64,000 nt of DNA from Ascaphus truei (GCA_036426205.1 CM071574.1:12023709-12087708), one strand, 5' to 3'. Counted from the first letter of the stretch, positions 20,165 through 33,076 are shown. Numbers and translations are program-made. Notes: a model not told the origin generated them from the letters alone.

Positions 20165-21235
20165 GGTGTGAGTTTAGGAGGCCCCATCCTATATAAAGAT
20201 CAGAAAGTTTTTCATTTTCACCATACAGATGTGTGAAAACACGTCATACCATGATCAAAACAAATCTCTGAGGACCTCAGAAAAGCCGTTATTGATGTTC
20301 ATCAGTCTAAAAAGGGTTACAAAGCCATTTCTAAGGATATGGGGATACACCAATCCACTGTCAGACAAATGGAGAAAGTTCAGGACCACAGTCACTCTAC
20401 CTAGTAGTGATCGTCCTACCAAAATCTCTCTAAGGACAAACCGGAAAATCATCCAGGATGTCCCAAACAACCCCAGAATAACATCCAAGGATCTGCAGTC
20501 CACTATTGCCTTGGCTAATGTGAGTTTTCATGACTCAACTATCAGAAACAGACTGAACAAGAATGGTGTTCATAGAAGGATAGGCAGGATGAAACAACAG
20601 CTCTCTAAAAAGAACATTGCTGCCGTCAGAAGTACGCCAAAGACCATACAGATGATCAACAAGACTTCTGGAACAATGTTCCATGGACAGACGAGTCAAA
20701 GGTATAACTTTTTGGCCTCAATGAGAAATGTTATGTTTGGCTAAAAACAGAACTGCGTTTGAACAGAAGAACCACATCCCAATTGTCAAGCATGGTGGTT
20801 GGAGTGTGATGGTTTGGGGCTGCTTTACTGCCTCAGGACCTGGATGGCTTGCCATAATTGACGCAACCATGAGTTCTGCATTGTATCAGAAGATTCTAGA
20901 GGAGAATGTCAGGCCACCCGTCCGTGAACTGAGGCTGAAGTGAAAGTGGGTCATGCATCAAAACAATTATCCTAAGCATGCAAGCAGATCTATAAAAGAA
21001 TGGCGACAGAAGAGGAAATTACATGTTTTAGAATGGCCTAGTCAAAGTCTGGTCCTAAACCCCATCTTAATGTTGTGGCAAGACCAGCAGCGAGCTACAG
21101 TATCCATGCAAGGCATACCTCAAATGTCACTGAGTCAAAGCAGTTATGTAAGGAGGAATGGGCCAAAATTCCTCAAAATCGATGTGAGTGACAAGCAGTT
21201 ACAGGAAATGCTTAGTTGAAGTTATTGCTGCTTAA
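20165..21235 (+). pseudogene. Tc1-type transposase pseudogene
   Basis: Recognisable in three frames: HTH region (VTLPSSDRPTKISLRTNRK, RITSKDLQSTIALANVSFHD), TIRNRLNKNGVHRRIGRMK, a PWTDESK catalytic segment encoded near 20680-20700 but out of frame with the main frame, IPIVKHGGWSVMVWGCFTAS, HQNNYPKHASRSIKEW and WPSQSLVLNPILMLW. Two acidic residues of the DDE triad are lost (second D to N; NPIEMLW to NPILMLW), besides stops and frameshifts, so it is inactive. It reads with the plus strand and is more decayed than the Tc1 at 51235-52831. Inverted ends were not found. Confidence 0.85.
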
Positions 21236-21418
21236 GGGGGCGCCACCAGGTACTAAATCTAAAAGTTAATACTGTTTCAAACATGAAAATTGAATGTTTA
21301 ATCATTTGTGGATAAATAAATGTTGAGAAAGTATTATTTTTTGTGTAATTTGTTTGATCAAGCTATCTTTATCTATTATTAGGACATAACATTTTAGGTT
21401 TGAAATATGTGAAAATCC

Positions 21419-21712
21419 TACTGCTGCGGCCGAGTTTATTCGAGCATTTGCCCGTTCTCGGCCGCAGCAGTAACCTGGCGCGCGCCGGAGGGTGCCGGGC
21501 GCGCGCCGAAGCAGCGGAGGAGCGCCCTCCGATCGGGGCTTTCTCCCTCCCGCTGGGGAGCCCTGGACGCGCGTGCAGGGGGCGCAGGCACCCGATGACA
21601 CGTGACCGCGCATCGGTGATGCGCGGCACGCTGAGGGAGTGCGGCTAGCACGCCGGGGCATCCCCCGGCTTGCGGTGCTAGCCGTGCTTCAATAAAACGT
21701 GTCGCCAGTGTA
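21419..21712. mobile_element. GC-rich TA-flanked MITE, family B
   Basis: 294 bp including TA at each end. The left terminus is TACTGCTGCGG..GAGTTTATTCGAGC. The right terminus, reverse complemented, is TACACTGGCGACACG..TTTTATTGAAGC. The same two dissimilar 10 bp tips are found at 33594-33996 and 48919-49327. The left end also forms its own 14 bp perfect hairpin (CTGCTGCGGCCGAG and complement, 21421-21470). The interior is CpG-dense, unlike its AT-rich flanks. The overlapping open frames are not genes. Confidence 0.7.
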
Positions 21713-23815
21713 AGTAGTTTATAAACTTTTTTTTTCTCACCACTGTAGGTAATATATCTATATCGCGTGAAATCTCCTTTCACATAACACGTGGAGAGAT
21801 ACCTGTCCACCAGCAAAATCCATACTTCAGGGTCTGGAATGGAGTGTCGTAACATTCACAAACAAATATCATATAAACATACGTTTGCTGATTCTTAGTG
21901 ATAGAAAATAAAACACGAACCTGCCTTTTTGAGACATCCGTGAAGATCCACAGCGGAAAGGAACTTACAGATTCAAATTTCTGCTAAAAATGTGTCCATC
22001 TCTATTCTTAAACAAACCGTGTACCATTCGATTTGCCCTTGTTTGGCCAACTATTCCATAATTTTAATTTTTTTAGATGTGGACTATTTGGAATAGTACT
22101 TTGCAAATGATCGATACATTAGCCTAGCTTCTGTTTTCTATTTGTAATGCTCTATTTCAATTAGAATATCTATTTTAATTATGTATAATTACTTTACAAC
22201 TTTCATATATGATTTTTACATATGTAAATTATTTGCTTCTTACTGTTTGTGTTTATCTGATCATGGAAAATAGTGTGTATATTCATCATTTTTATGAGGC
22301 GTATTATTCAAATTCAGGAGCAAAGCCATCGTGCTTCCATTCTATTTAAATATTTTGTGCTTTATTTAATTATAATAAAATGTTAAATCTAATATGCTAC
22401 CCCTAATTATCTGTAAATCCAACATCTGGCAGCGTCGTTTTAAAGCAATATATTAACATATTAAGAAATATTTTGTTGCAATTATATACATTAACAACAA
22501 GCATGCACAGCCCATGCAGGTCCCTATTGACATTCATTTCTTATGTGGTAAATGTTTCTTTGCAGACAAACTGCCAAGAAAACCTGCCCAGAATCTTGCT
22601 ATAAACAGCATGTCAGATGAGAGGCGAATTCAAGATGCTTTCTATAAGCCCCAAACCTGCATTCAAGAATCCAGTTACAAATTCCTTGTAATAACAAGAT
22701 TTAGGGGGGCAGTCATTTATTCTTGTACAGCTAGTACAACATACTAAGGTAATTACCTAAAAGATCAGAATAAGCAGTTTGACCTTCAACAAATCACTGT
22801 GCCATAAGAATATTACACTGTAAGTAATTTGTGTAGGGAATTACACACCTGGACAGTTATTCTTTGATCCACACTAGCAGTGGTAGAGAAATACTGTAGA
22901 TGCATTTGCAATGACTAAGAAAAGCTCCACATAATGTTAAGCCTATGTACTGTACAAAGAAAACTGTTTGTAAAATGTTATACATATAGATCTTGAGAAT
23001 ATTACTCAATGACCCATAGTTTCAGATCACTGGAACAACTAATTTATATAACTGAGAGATTGGCTTTTAGGATATCAGTTACTTTTAATGATAGGCGTTC
23101 GAACATAGAGATTTCTACTTTTAAATGTCAGCAATATTAGGGAGTATATGTATCAAGCAAAGGTGGAAGGAGAACACGTTACATTTCTGTGAGTTTATAT
23201 AGCAGCAAATGGGAATTTCTGTGATTAAGCTTACATAGTCCAGTAATAAAACGTGTAGCAGTATTAGCAGCTACACTAATTTTTAGATGTACTGTATAAA
23301 TTCCAGTTTAACTCCACAAGAAACACTTCTGGTGCCAGAAGACATCTCATTCAAGTGCGTAGTAAATATGGCCCTCAATATTTATAGTACTGACACCATT
23401 AATCCATCTTGTAAATTATTATTTTCAATTTTAAGAAAAGACTTCCAAATTAAACATGCAAAGACAATTCATCATGTAGGAGTTTTGTAATATGAATGCA
23501 TTGTTACTGTAGGTAACCTACTCCTCTCCACTCCAACTTTAGTTAAAGACCGTTCTGCTACAATACTTTGCAGTGTGTTTCAGAACCTTGCAACATATGT
23601 AATAAAAGGTCAATCTCTTGTATAAATAATAGAAGTAATTAACACATTTCTGCATACTGGTAGCGCTCAATGACTTTCATCTGCAAAACGATACAGAAAA
23701 ATGATCTGTAGTTAACATGTTTTGTAGCATGGGGCTGCTTCACTTCCAGTAATGGCAGTGAACATACTGTAATTTATGTCCCACACCATGCTTTGTTTTA
23801 TCTTTTTCTACTATA
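21713..23815. other. Unique AT-rich DNA, including a candidate conserved non-coding stretch
   Basis: No repeat or gene recognised. 22040-22480 is AT-rich but not simple, with several homeodomain-type TAATTA/TTAATTAT words and ATTTGC-like octamer words. That look is shared by many vertebrate conserved non-coding elements, but this is only an impression. Frames at 22514-22747 and 23287-23490 have no domain. Confidence 0.35.
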
Positions 23816-24018
23816 CAGCTCAACCCCGTTATAATGCGATCCAAGAATGGCTCTCAATTTTTTTATTTATGAATACTTTACAACACGATTATTGGTATCT
23901 TACTGTAAATACTTTATTGTACAATGCATACAATTGTAAATTATTTCTAACGCGATCCGCTTATAGCGCGATGTGATTCTTTGGACCCCAAGTACAGCGT
24001 TATAAGGGGGTTGAGCTG
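23816..24018. mobile_element. TA-flanked MITE, family C, copy 1
   Basis: 203 bp with inverted ends CAGCTCAACCCCGTTATAAT and (complement) CAGCTCAACCCCCTTATAAC, flanked by TA on each side. Highly similar to 63759-63973. The TA site suggests a Tc1/mariner/pogo-type parent. The open frame at 23776-23976 is a by-product. Confidence 0.85.
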
Positions 24019-24671
24019 TATTATTATACAGTATGTATCAACAATGGGACTACCAATGATAATAAGCCTACGACACAGCGAAAAGCAGTGATGTTTTTAA
24101 AGGATAAGAAAATGATCAAGCCCTAAGTGGAGAAAAATGGATACATCTTTAATTATGGAAATGTGTGGAAAGGGATGGAAAGATCCCTAACAAATTAACA
24201 GTAACAGTAAATTAGTAACATTTATAGTTTGTCTTTACATTTTAGTGCTTCAGGCTGTTGTGGCTCAACCATCTGGTTTGAGACTATGTTAGCTCTCTGA
24301 AGGAGATAACTGAATTTTTTTAGACTTTGAAAATCAGACCATGGTGCTAACTTTAATCACTGACAATCTGGCAAAGACAACTCATTGATTTGGACGCCCT
24401 CTAAGAATGCAAAACGATGGTATAGGAAATTATGCTGTTTCTTTGGATACCTACTGTATAGGGAATTATAGAAAGTTGTCTTAAGTAGATCGCATTTCAT
24501 AGAGCATATTTTATATGACTAAATTAATGAACATTTCATATTTTTGTTATTGGAATAATGCACATTACAAGGGATGGAGCCAGAATCAAGGTGTTGCATT
24601 ACCCCAACATTGCAGGAGCCGCTTAGAGTTTAAATCAGCAATAGGGGTTAATAAAAAAAATTAAAAAAAAT

Positions 24672-24700
<29 letters not shown>
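24019..24700. other. Unassigned AT-rich DNA ending in (TA)n
   Basis: No gene or repeat recognised until the (TA)n and T-runs at 24665-24705. Confidence 0.4.
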
Positions 24701-24702
<2 letters not shown>

Positions 24703-25060
24703 TTTGTTTTACAGATTTTAAGCGGGGAGTCTCCAGAGCTGAACCCCATTTTTTTCAGCTCCATGGACCCCCTGCTTCTGCTGATACTTAACTCCATAGT
24801 GGTTCTAGTATCCCTGCAAGCAGAGAAATTGTAATCCTTAATCTAATGGTGGCATTTAAATGTCCCACGTCACGCGGGCCAATAGGAAGACATGATGTCA
24901 TCCGGTGCGGCTTCCTGTTGGCCTGCGTGACCTGGACTGTTAAAATCCACAGAGATACTAGCAACTCCTACGGAGGTAAGTATCTCTCGAAGCAGCGGGT
25001 CCCTAGAGCTGAAATGAACTGGGTTCAGCCTTGGAGACCCCCTGCTTCAAACCTGTAATA
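24700..25060. repeat. Repeat with two related hairpin ends
   Basis: 24720-24780 (AGCGGGGAGTCTCCAGAGCT ... GACCCCCTGCTTC) and 24985-25045 (AGCAGCGGGTCCCTAGAGC ... GACCCCCTGCTTC) are each internally inverted and similar to each other, bounding a ~200 bp CpG-containing interior. Likely a non-autonomous element; its class is unknown. The frame at 24846-25058 lies inside it. Confidence 0.45.
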
Positions 25061-25690
25061 AGATTGTTTTATTATTATTAACCTGTATTGCTTCTTTAGT
25101 CTAATGCTCCAAAGTATTAGTGTAAAAGTATTTTCATTATCTTGTTGGAAAAAAATAAATAGAATTTGTTCCTATCACTAGTTCCCATGGAAGAAGAGGA
25201 GCAGGATAGCATTCACCAGCGCACCAGCTGACTACAGGAGTGGGGCAAAGAGCTTATCCATGGGTGCAATGTCGCCTATCACTGCTATACTGTAACCAAT
25301 TTTGTGTTGTAACTTTTTTTTGTAAGTATAGTTCAGGGAGTCTATCTTATGTTTTATTTTTATTGTTTATTATCGAGGGTGCACAAGATAATTGTGATTT
25401 TTTAACCAGTTTTTCCTGGGTGGGGGTGGTGGTCCCTGACATAATCTATAGTCCTGGTTCATCCATGGGATGGTGTCACTATGGCAAATGTTTTGGTCTC
25501 TTGGTAGAGATATGCTTTATTTATACTGTATTCTTTCTGTCCTGACAAAGGTATATTGTAACACTGAAATGTTGACACTATCATAACGATTTAATTTCAT
25601 AATTCTTTTAAGGCTGGTATGCCATAGTATGAACTACTCATCTCTTAATCCACTTTTGCCATTTATTACTGTACTATAGTGACTTCCAGT
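25061..25690. other. Unassigned DNA with a degenerate Penelope-type terminus
   Basis: 25541-25575 reads CCTGACAAAGGTATATTG..ACACTGAAATGTTG, a weak CTGATGA/GAAAC layout. The frame at 25240-25545 has no recognisable domain. No gene supported. Confidence 0.35.
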
Positions 25691-25922
25691 GTTATGATGA
25701 AGTAGCTAAGATGTGCAATAATACAACCCTCCTACTGTATCTGTATGTTCCTCCTACCAATTAGATTGTAAGATCTTCGGAGCAGGGACTCCTCTTCCTA
25801 AATGTTACTTTTATGTCTGAAGCACTTATTCCCATGATCTGTTATTGTCACGTGTATTACTACTGTTAAGTGCTATGTACATTAATGGCGCTATATAAAT
25901 AAAGCCATAAATACATTCAACC
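25691..25922 (+). mobile_element. L2-type LINE 3' end
   Basis: AATTAGATTGTAAGATCTTC, GGAGCAGGGACTCC and GCGCTATATAAATAAAG in order are the familiar 3' tail of L2-type LINEs in amphibians and fish. 5'-truncated, no coding part. Confidence 0.7.
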
Positions 25923-26985
25923 ACTAGTGCTGTTTTATGTAACTGAACAATTTAATATATGTGGATAAGAATACATAAAATGTTGCTCGTGCTTCCCACA
26001 ATGGTTTTGTCATTTTTGTTTTCATTTCAAGTTTCATTAGACACATACATATTACAGTTGTGCGATCATGCCAAACATGAATAACAAAAAAACGCAAGCT
26101 ATAAACTTACAGTATATTAAAAAAAATTGTGAACAAAGCACGTTTGTATTTTTTGGTGTATTATGTTAATTGTATATTTTAAATATTTAAAAACATGCCT
26201 CAATGTTGATACAGAATTACAAGGCATTCACTTATACTGTATGTACCAGGGTCATTAAGAGGGATGTCTTCCTTCTGGTTGTCAGATCTACGAAGGTGGA
26301 CTATCATCTACTCCACCAAACATTGTTGTATATCTGTAAAGTCAATTGCTATAGTAATCCTCAAGAGGATGTCCTTAGGCCTGTAAGTGAAGGTGTCTGC
26401 CATCTGGCTCCTCTCTTGCGCTGGGAGACATCTCTTCCCAGCACTTCGATATTACCAGGCTCTAATTGTTCTCTGACTAGTGCCTGTCATTATCAAGGTT
26501 AAAAATAAAGAAATAAAGGCTAGTTGGAAATGCTTGTGAACAAACTTATAAAGCCAGTCACTCAGTATTAGATGTGCAGAAAGTTTTTAGGAGGATGTAA
26601 ATCACGTCTTTAAACATTTTTTTGCAAGGCAAAAAAAGGCAATCACAGTTTGCAAGAGTTTTGCCAGGCAATAAGGCAAATAAGCTTAGCTAGTGTGCAT
26701 GGCAATGTTGCCAATTTGAAGAATTCTCTAAAATTCCTAGATTCACTTAATGCTGAGATTATACATAGGAGACACACACAATGTGCATTAGGAGGGAGCT
26801 TATGATGGGAATAGAGTGTTATACACACAGTGAACAGTGATCTGGTGATGACCACACTCAGGGAATTATAATACAACTACAGTGGCATCCTGTTGAATTC
26901 AACAGATAGCTTTACAGACATGCAACAGTTTCAGAAGAGTAACTGAGCCTAACGGCAGCATACCGGCTGCGTGACCACCCACGTG
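25923..26985. other. Unassigned intergenic DNA
   Basis: No repeat family recognised. Frames at 26203-26502 and 26643-26876 show no domain. AAAATAAAGAAATAAAGGC near 26500 resembles a polyadenylated tail but nothing upstream identifies a source. Confidence 0.35.
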
Positions 26986-27320
26986 CCACACCATGGGCCT
27001 CTCCACAACACCCCCCCCCCCCCCCCCCAGGTCCCAACCCGAGCAAGCAACCACACCCCCTCCCCCCTCCCCCCCCGTGTCCTATCTTCCCAGCATTCTA
27101 CTCTGTCCACCGTGGGCTGTCTGGAGCAGGTTCCTCCTCTGCTGCCACCTGATAAAGCAGGCTGTATACCCCCACGTGCCTAACAAAGTAGATCATCCAC
27201 CCCCCGCCCCTCTGGGCCCTGCTACCGGCAAACAAGGGTACAGGCTGCAGGACCCCCCCGCCCCCCCCACCCCCCACGTGCTATGCCAAGGGATAAGGCA
27301 AGTGAAGGACTCCACCTAGA
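26986..27320. repeat. C-rich low-complexity DNA
   Basis: Runs of C up to ~20 (27008-27028) and CCCCCCACCCCCCACGTG words. Proline-rich frames are artefacts. The homopolymer length is poorly determined in most sequencing. Confidence 0.7.
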
Positions 27321-27840
27321 TCCAGGGCCGCCTACAAGTCACGGGCCCGGTGGCTGCAGGGGCTCGGCCAGTGTTGGAAGTTGTCTGCCAGTCCTCTAGT
27401 TGCCGCTGGGCCTGGCTCTCCCCATCTGTGGGCCTCCCTCACTGACACTGTCCCACGCTGAACCTCTGACGCCGGCGTGCGCAGGGCCTCTCTGAATTGG
27501 CGCATGCCGGAAGCAAGCTGGGCTCAGATTCCAGTGCACACTGGCATGAGAGAGAGGCCAGCGCAGGGATGTATTTTTTTTGTTAGGTATGAATTTAGTA
27601 GGTGGTGGGGTATTTTTATATTTTTTTTGGGGGGGTTGCAAGAGTGAGACGGGGGGGAGAGAAATATATGGGAAGAGGGGGAGTAAGGGGGCTCGCAAGG
27701 TGTGAAAGGGGGACTCGCAAGACCGCCGACATGGGGTGGCGTGGTCGTAACTCCAGTCCTGGACCCTGGGAAATCTCTCTGTGGCCCCGCCTGGGCCCAG
27801 CAGTAGACAGAGTGGTGCTTAATGTGAACTAGATACCTCC
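27321..27840. repeat. GC-rich repeat beginning CAGGGCCGCC
   Basis: Starts CAGGGCCGCCTACAAG and contains CACGGGCCCGGTGG. The same CAGGGCCGCC..GGGCCCGGT start occurs at 29790. A hAT-type end is suspected, but no complementary right end was found. Overlapping frames at 27396-27856 are low-complexity. Confidence 0.4.
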
Positions 27841-28086
27841 TGCATAATGTAAGCACCTGACCTGGGGATCCACAGTATGCTAAAAATTAGCTGCAGCAGG
27901 AGGAACAGTTCTACTGCTCCACAGTCCTACAACAAAAAGATGTAACTCTCTTCTGGCAGCAATGTGAACACATACTGTACTGTTAAAAGCTACTGAGTTT
28001 TGGGGCACCATACAAAGTAGAATAGAAAAATGAGATTGAGATGCATTGTTTTGTGTCTGCAATTCAGTATCCTATGAAACAAACTC

Positions 28087-28459
28087 CAGGTCCGGCTTGA
28101 TGGCAGTGCCATTGGTGCAATCGCATTGAGCCCCATGCTTGCAGAGGCCCTGCACTCCCACAAGAGTAAACTGATTGCCAGGGCTGAGTGGGGGGTCTCT
28201 GTAAGTGCCTCTTACCTTCTATCTGGTTTCTCTCCGGCATCTCCTCATTTCTGCGTCTTCAGGTTGCCATGACCATGTCACGTGTTGTCATGACGTGATT
28301 TGACGCCGCAATATCAAGTTGCCATGACAACATGACGTCACAATGTAATAGGATGCCGCAACGTCACTGAGATGAGGAGAAGGCAGAGATGCCGCAGCAG
28401 GAAAGAGGCCCAGCGGGCTCCTCCAGCACCGAACCCTGCTGAATTTCAAGCCGGCCCTG
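28087..28459. mobile_element. hAT-type MITE
   Basis: Inverted ends CAGGTCCGGCTTGATGG and (complement) CAGGGCCGGCTTGAAAT, with a CpG-containing interior rich in GACGTCACAATG words. Flanks ACAAACTC/CAGAAACT are only an imperfect 8 bp duplication. No coding capacity. Confidence 0.65.
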
Positions 28460-29788
28460 CAGAAACTAATTATTGTATTACTATATTTTGTTCCACTAAC
28501 TAATTTATTGTCCATTCCTTCTATCCACCTACAGATGTAGTAATCCTTAATATCTTCGGTGCTGCTGCCATGTGCGATCACGGCACTGAAGTATTAACCC
28601 CAAAGGGAGTGCCTGGTGGCAGATTTCCCACTAGGCCCAGGCCGGAAATTTTTTCGGGCGGCCGAATTTTGGGGCGCAGTGCGTGATTGCACTTGCCGCC
28701 TGCGCATGCGTGAAAAATAATCACCTTGTAAAAATCACCCTATATCTGACTACATTAGGAAGGAATTCAGTCTGTACCATTTTACAAAAGAACACAGTTT
28801 TAGAATATGGCAAAACGTCTGCTATCCCTAAAATACTCTCACAACATCTACTGACATCACAGAAATTATAAGCAGGATATGCCACCACGTATGCTGTCCT
28901 TGGTCTGACACGGCTGAACTTCAGTTACCGAAACTGCCCATTGAGAATAAAATTAATAATGTGTTCTTTTTCTGAATGGCTTCTCCATTTACACAAAAGG
29001 GCTTTAAATACTGAGATATTTCAGCTTTTTTAAGCTTCCGTCACATTTTAAACTAATTATCTCTCCTGGGCCTTTGTAGTGTGACAGTATGCTTGTTTCA
29101 ATTTATTTTAATTAGAGCAGAAGAAGAACAGAATATGTGACTTCTTTCTCTCTTTTCTCTCATTATACGAGAAAGTGTAATGTTAGCAATTGCAATCGTA
29201 GATGTGTTAAAATGTTGGTCTTTGGCATTTAATCATAGTTTTGTCTCGCTCGATGAATATATTTTTTTGCTTTGTTTGCTGAGTGGTAGGAGAGTAACAA
29301 ATGAGACATTACGCAGATTTTTGGCAGTGCTTAAAAAAAGTTTCATAATTGTTGTCTAATTACAGTGATAAATTAAATCCTTTGAATGAAGATTTGGAGG
29401 CTGGGTGCTTATGATGATTTTTTTTTTTCAAATGCATTTCCATATTTTTTGTTGTTGTACAAATAGCATTTAGTTTCCCTTTTCAACATGGTCATCTAAT
29501 TCCCTGCAAACCCCGTGACAGATTTCTGTTTAAAATGTTTGATAATAACTACTGTATTTTTATGGGTACTTTTAAAAATGGACATGATTTTTTTTTTTTA
29601 ACTAATCTCCAATAGACACAATGGGCCTTATTCTATAAAATGCAAAAGTGCAGACACACCAGCGAGTTGACGCTGACGCACTTAAGAGACATCCAATATT
29701 GGGCCTTATTCTCTAATCTATAGTTTTGTGAACTTACATACAGATGCAGCAAGACTTAATGTCGTTGGTGTCACTACTGCTGTGGCCG
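28460..29788. other. Unique DNA including a candidate conserved non-coding stretch
   Basis: 28600-28700 is a GC-rich fragment. 28985-29430 is non-repetitive, AT-rich and has words such as CTAATTACAGTGATAAATTA and TTTAATTAGAGCAG that are typical of homeodomain-bound vertebrate enhancers. Conservation was not tested. No exon recognised. Confidence 0.35.
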
Positions 29789-31696
29789 TGGCCAGGGCCG
29801 CCAAGAGGGTTGGGGGACAACCGGTAACGGTGTGCCGGGCCCGGTGAGTCAGGGGACCCGGGACCCGCTGGTCGTATGTCACTGTCGGCGGCAGTCAGAA
29901 ACAAACCCAGCTAAAATGCTTTAGGAGAGGAGAGCCAATAGGGGCCTTCCTCATGGGTGGGGTCTAGCAACTAATATAAGCAACTGCACAGGCGGGGGAA
30001 ACCTGTTTGAATGTTCCAGGCTGTGCATCTGCTTATGGCATCCTCTGGTCTCCTGGCCGTCCACCACGGGCCATTTGCTTGCTCCTCTGCTGCTGCCTGG
30101 TAGTGGTGCTGCAGGCCCATCACATATCTCCTTCAAAGCACCCAGGCCCTAATGAGGTCTCCAGATCCTCGATCCTCAGCCCCTCCCGTTGAAGCCTCCA
30201 CCCGCAAGCCAATTGAAGGCCCCCTATGGGCCGGTTGTTGGCTCCCGAGTCCCCCACCACCCATCCCCCCGCCCCGGTTGAAGCCTTCCCCCACAGGATG
30301 ATTTATGGCCCCCCTTGTGGGCCCGTTGAAGGCTCCTGAGTACCAGACCCCCCTGGGCTAGGTGAAGCCTAGCCCCAAGGACCAATCAAAGGCCCCCGTG
30401 CGGACTGGTTGACGATCCCCCAACCCCTGAAGAGTTACTGTAACTCATCAATACCCATCAATACTGTACCCCTTACACCCATACTTAAACCCCCCACCCC
30501 CAGGCCCAAACTTTACCCCTTCCCCCTCAGGCCTAATATTATCCCCTTCCTCCTCAGGCCTATTATTAATCACTTCCCCCAGGTTTATACTTAACCCCCC
30601 CAGGCCCATACCATACTAGTCTGAGGTATCCGTGCTTTTCACTGGTCTGGGCTTGAGACAGCTCGCCATCAACCACCGTACTACCAATTTTAGGTAAGGT
30701 GCACCTGTCCTTCTGTAAGGTTTTTACTCCCCAAGGACAGCAACATTACATAGTAATTTCTGTACAATTGCAGATTGCTTGTTTATCTGAATAAGTTCGC
30801 AAAGTAATATTTACATTTTAATATTAACTATTTTTTTTTATTTGCACATTGGTTTGAGTTGTGATTGTAAGTGATATTAATTAATTGAAGAGTTCTTGCA
30901 ATAAGGGTCAAAGAACCTGATTTGTAGTTGTGGTTATCGTACTTTAGCTATAGGAAACGTTATATTCAATATATTATATTATAATAAAGCACAAAAGTCC
31001 TGTTTCCATTACCTACTATTAGTAGAACACATTGAATTTTTAAATGTACCATCAAAAGTCTGGTTCTCTGAAACGGAAATAAAGGAAAGAACGAGAAGAG
31101 GAGGAGGACAGATTGAGAAACAAGAAATTATTATTGAAGTTTTTTTAACAAGCCTAAATCCAACCATCAAGATGTTGAAGATAATTTATCTCCTGAGGCA
31201 GAAGTGGAAAAGGACCATAAGGCAGCAGAACAAGAGGGAAGCGCTTGTTGCAGCACTTCGTCTTTCACCAATGAGACTGCAAATAAAGAAGAGATGCCCG
31301 AGGTAGCAGAACAAGCTCAAAGCAGCCTCTCTGATTCACAAACACATTTTGAAAAAGATGTTGACTGGAAGGATCCAGATATATGGCCAGACGCTCAGCA
31401 AGACAAAGACAGAGAAAGGATTGAGCTCTGTGGATTAAAGACTGAAAAATAATTAAGGGAAATGATTAAATGCATGCCTGTGGAATGTGAAGAGAGCTTA
31501 TTCCCTGAGTTTCTTTTGTATGTGAAATCATCCAATGGTCGTGAAAAACTTACACGGGACTGGCTTGTATGGAGCCCTAGCAAACATGTTGTGTACTGTT
31601 TCACTTGTCTTGCATTTCCTCCCGACCGAAGAAAACCTGTCAGTTTACTCTGCAAGAAAGAAGGATTTGATCCATCGAAAATAAAGTGATATAAAC

Positions 31697-31938
31697 CAGC
31701 GCTGCGCAAACTTTTTCAGCTCCGACCCCCTTCCTGGGAGCTGCAGCATTCATACACCCCTTCCCCGAAGGCAGGGCTTCAAATGATGTTGCGGGTCACG
31801 TCACCCCACCACGTCGCCGAAGACCCGGCTGCCTGTAGGTAAGTGAGGTTACAGAGGCCTGGGGGAAGAGCGCAGGGCCTCTGTAACAGCCTGCGCTCTC
31901 CCTGCAAATTCTCCCGCCCCCCAGTTTGCGCACCGCTG
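31697..31938. mobile_element. hAT-type MITE inside the hAT transposase
   Basis: 242 bp with inverted ends CAGCGCTGCGCAAACT and (complement) CAGCGGTGCGCAAACT. Flanks ATATAAAC/GTATAAAC match at 7 of 8 positions, the 8 bp duplication expected of hAT. It has the same end type as 50740-50994. It interrupts the gene just after the TTF finger. Confidence 0.8.
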
Positions 31939-32762
31939 GTATAAACTGTACAATAGACTACCAGAACGTGAATAAAGAGCAGTCAGTCCAAACAAAGCTA
32001 TTGGAGTTGGAGAAACCTGCAGAAGTCTATTGGAGGACATGGAGTAAATGCTGAAATGCCAGGGAGTTTAGAAAGAGAAACGGAGAAGTTTGCTGCCCTG
32101 CTAGAACGATTACTGGACGTGACGTTATTTCTGGCATCAAGGAATATGGCCTTCAAAGGGCGTTCTCAAAATCTCGGAGATTTACACAATGGGAATTTTC
32201 TGGGTTTGCTCGAGTTGATATCACATTATGATCTTCTGCTGGAAGAACATTTAGAAAAAGTGAAGAATAGTCAAGAGAAAGGAAAAAAACTCTGGGCTCA
32301 TTATTTATCTTGGGAAACCCAAAAATGAATTTATTAATGTATGTGGAAAGCGCGTTCAAGACACCATTCTAAAAGAAAGGGAAATGCAATTTATTATTCT
32401 GTGATATGTGATGCCACGCCAGATGTTTCTCACACAGAACAGAACGTCATTGTTCTGCGATACATTCACAGAGACTTGGTGATAAATATTTGGATTATTC
32501 AAGAGAGATTCATTGAATTTGTAGACTTTTTTCATAAAACGGGTGCGAAGATTGCGGAATTGTTGCTTTTAAGATACCATGTTCATGTTATCAATGTTGA
32601 AAACTGCAGAGGACAAGGATTAGATAATGGAGCTAATACAGTATGTCTGGCAAAATAAAAGGAGTAAGAGCGCGAATTAAAAGAAAAACACCCTACTGCT
32701 ATATTTTGCCCATGTTCAGCCCATTCCTTAAATCTTGTGGATGTGCATGCAGCATCGTGTTG

Positions 32763-33076
32763 TACAGGTGTGCTGACGAGTATTCTAAAACTTGCCTTCG
32801 AAAATCTGGGGCTATCACCAACAAGATCCAGGTACATGCTGCAACATTTCAGTGACATTTCTGCAGAGACTAATGACCCATCGGATTAACACAGCAAGAG
32901 TCCCTAGCAGTCCCATTCAGTTTGAATGGGGCTGCCAGGGACCCCCGCTTTTAATCCGATGGGCCATTAGTCTGTCTGCAGAAATGTCACTTAAATGTTG
33001 CAGCATGTACCCAGCATGTACCTGGGTCTTGGGGATTGACCAGATTTGTTTTAGAATACTCGCCGGCACTACAGTA
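32763..33076. mobile_element. Foldback (palindromic) element inside the hAT transposase
   Basis: 314 bp including TA at each end. Both halves are inverted copies: ACGAGTATTCTAAAAC near the left end pairs with GTTTTAGAATACTCG at the right. GGTACATGCTGCAACATTT, TGACATTTCTGCAGA and CCCATCGGATTAA pair with their complements further in. The arms are ~130 bp around a short centre. It lies between the HAASCC and VWKRSLFG parts of the transposase. Open frames crossing it are artefacts. Confidence 0.8.
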
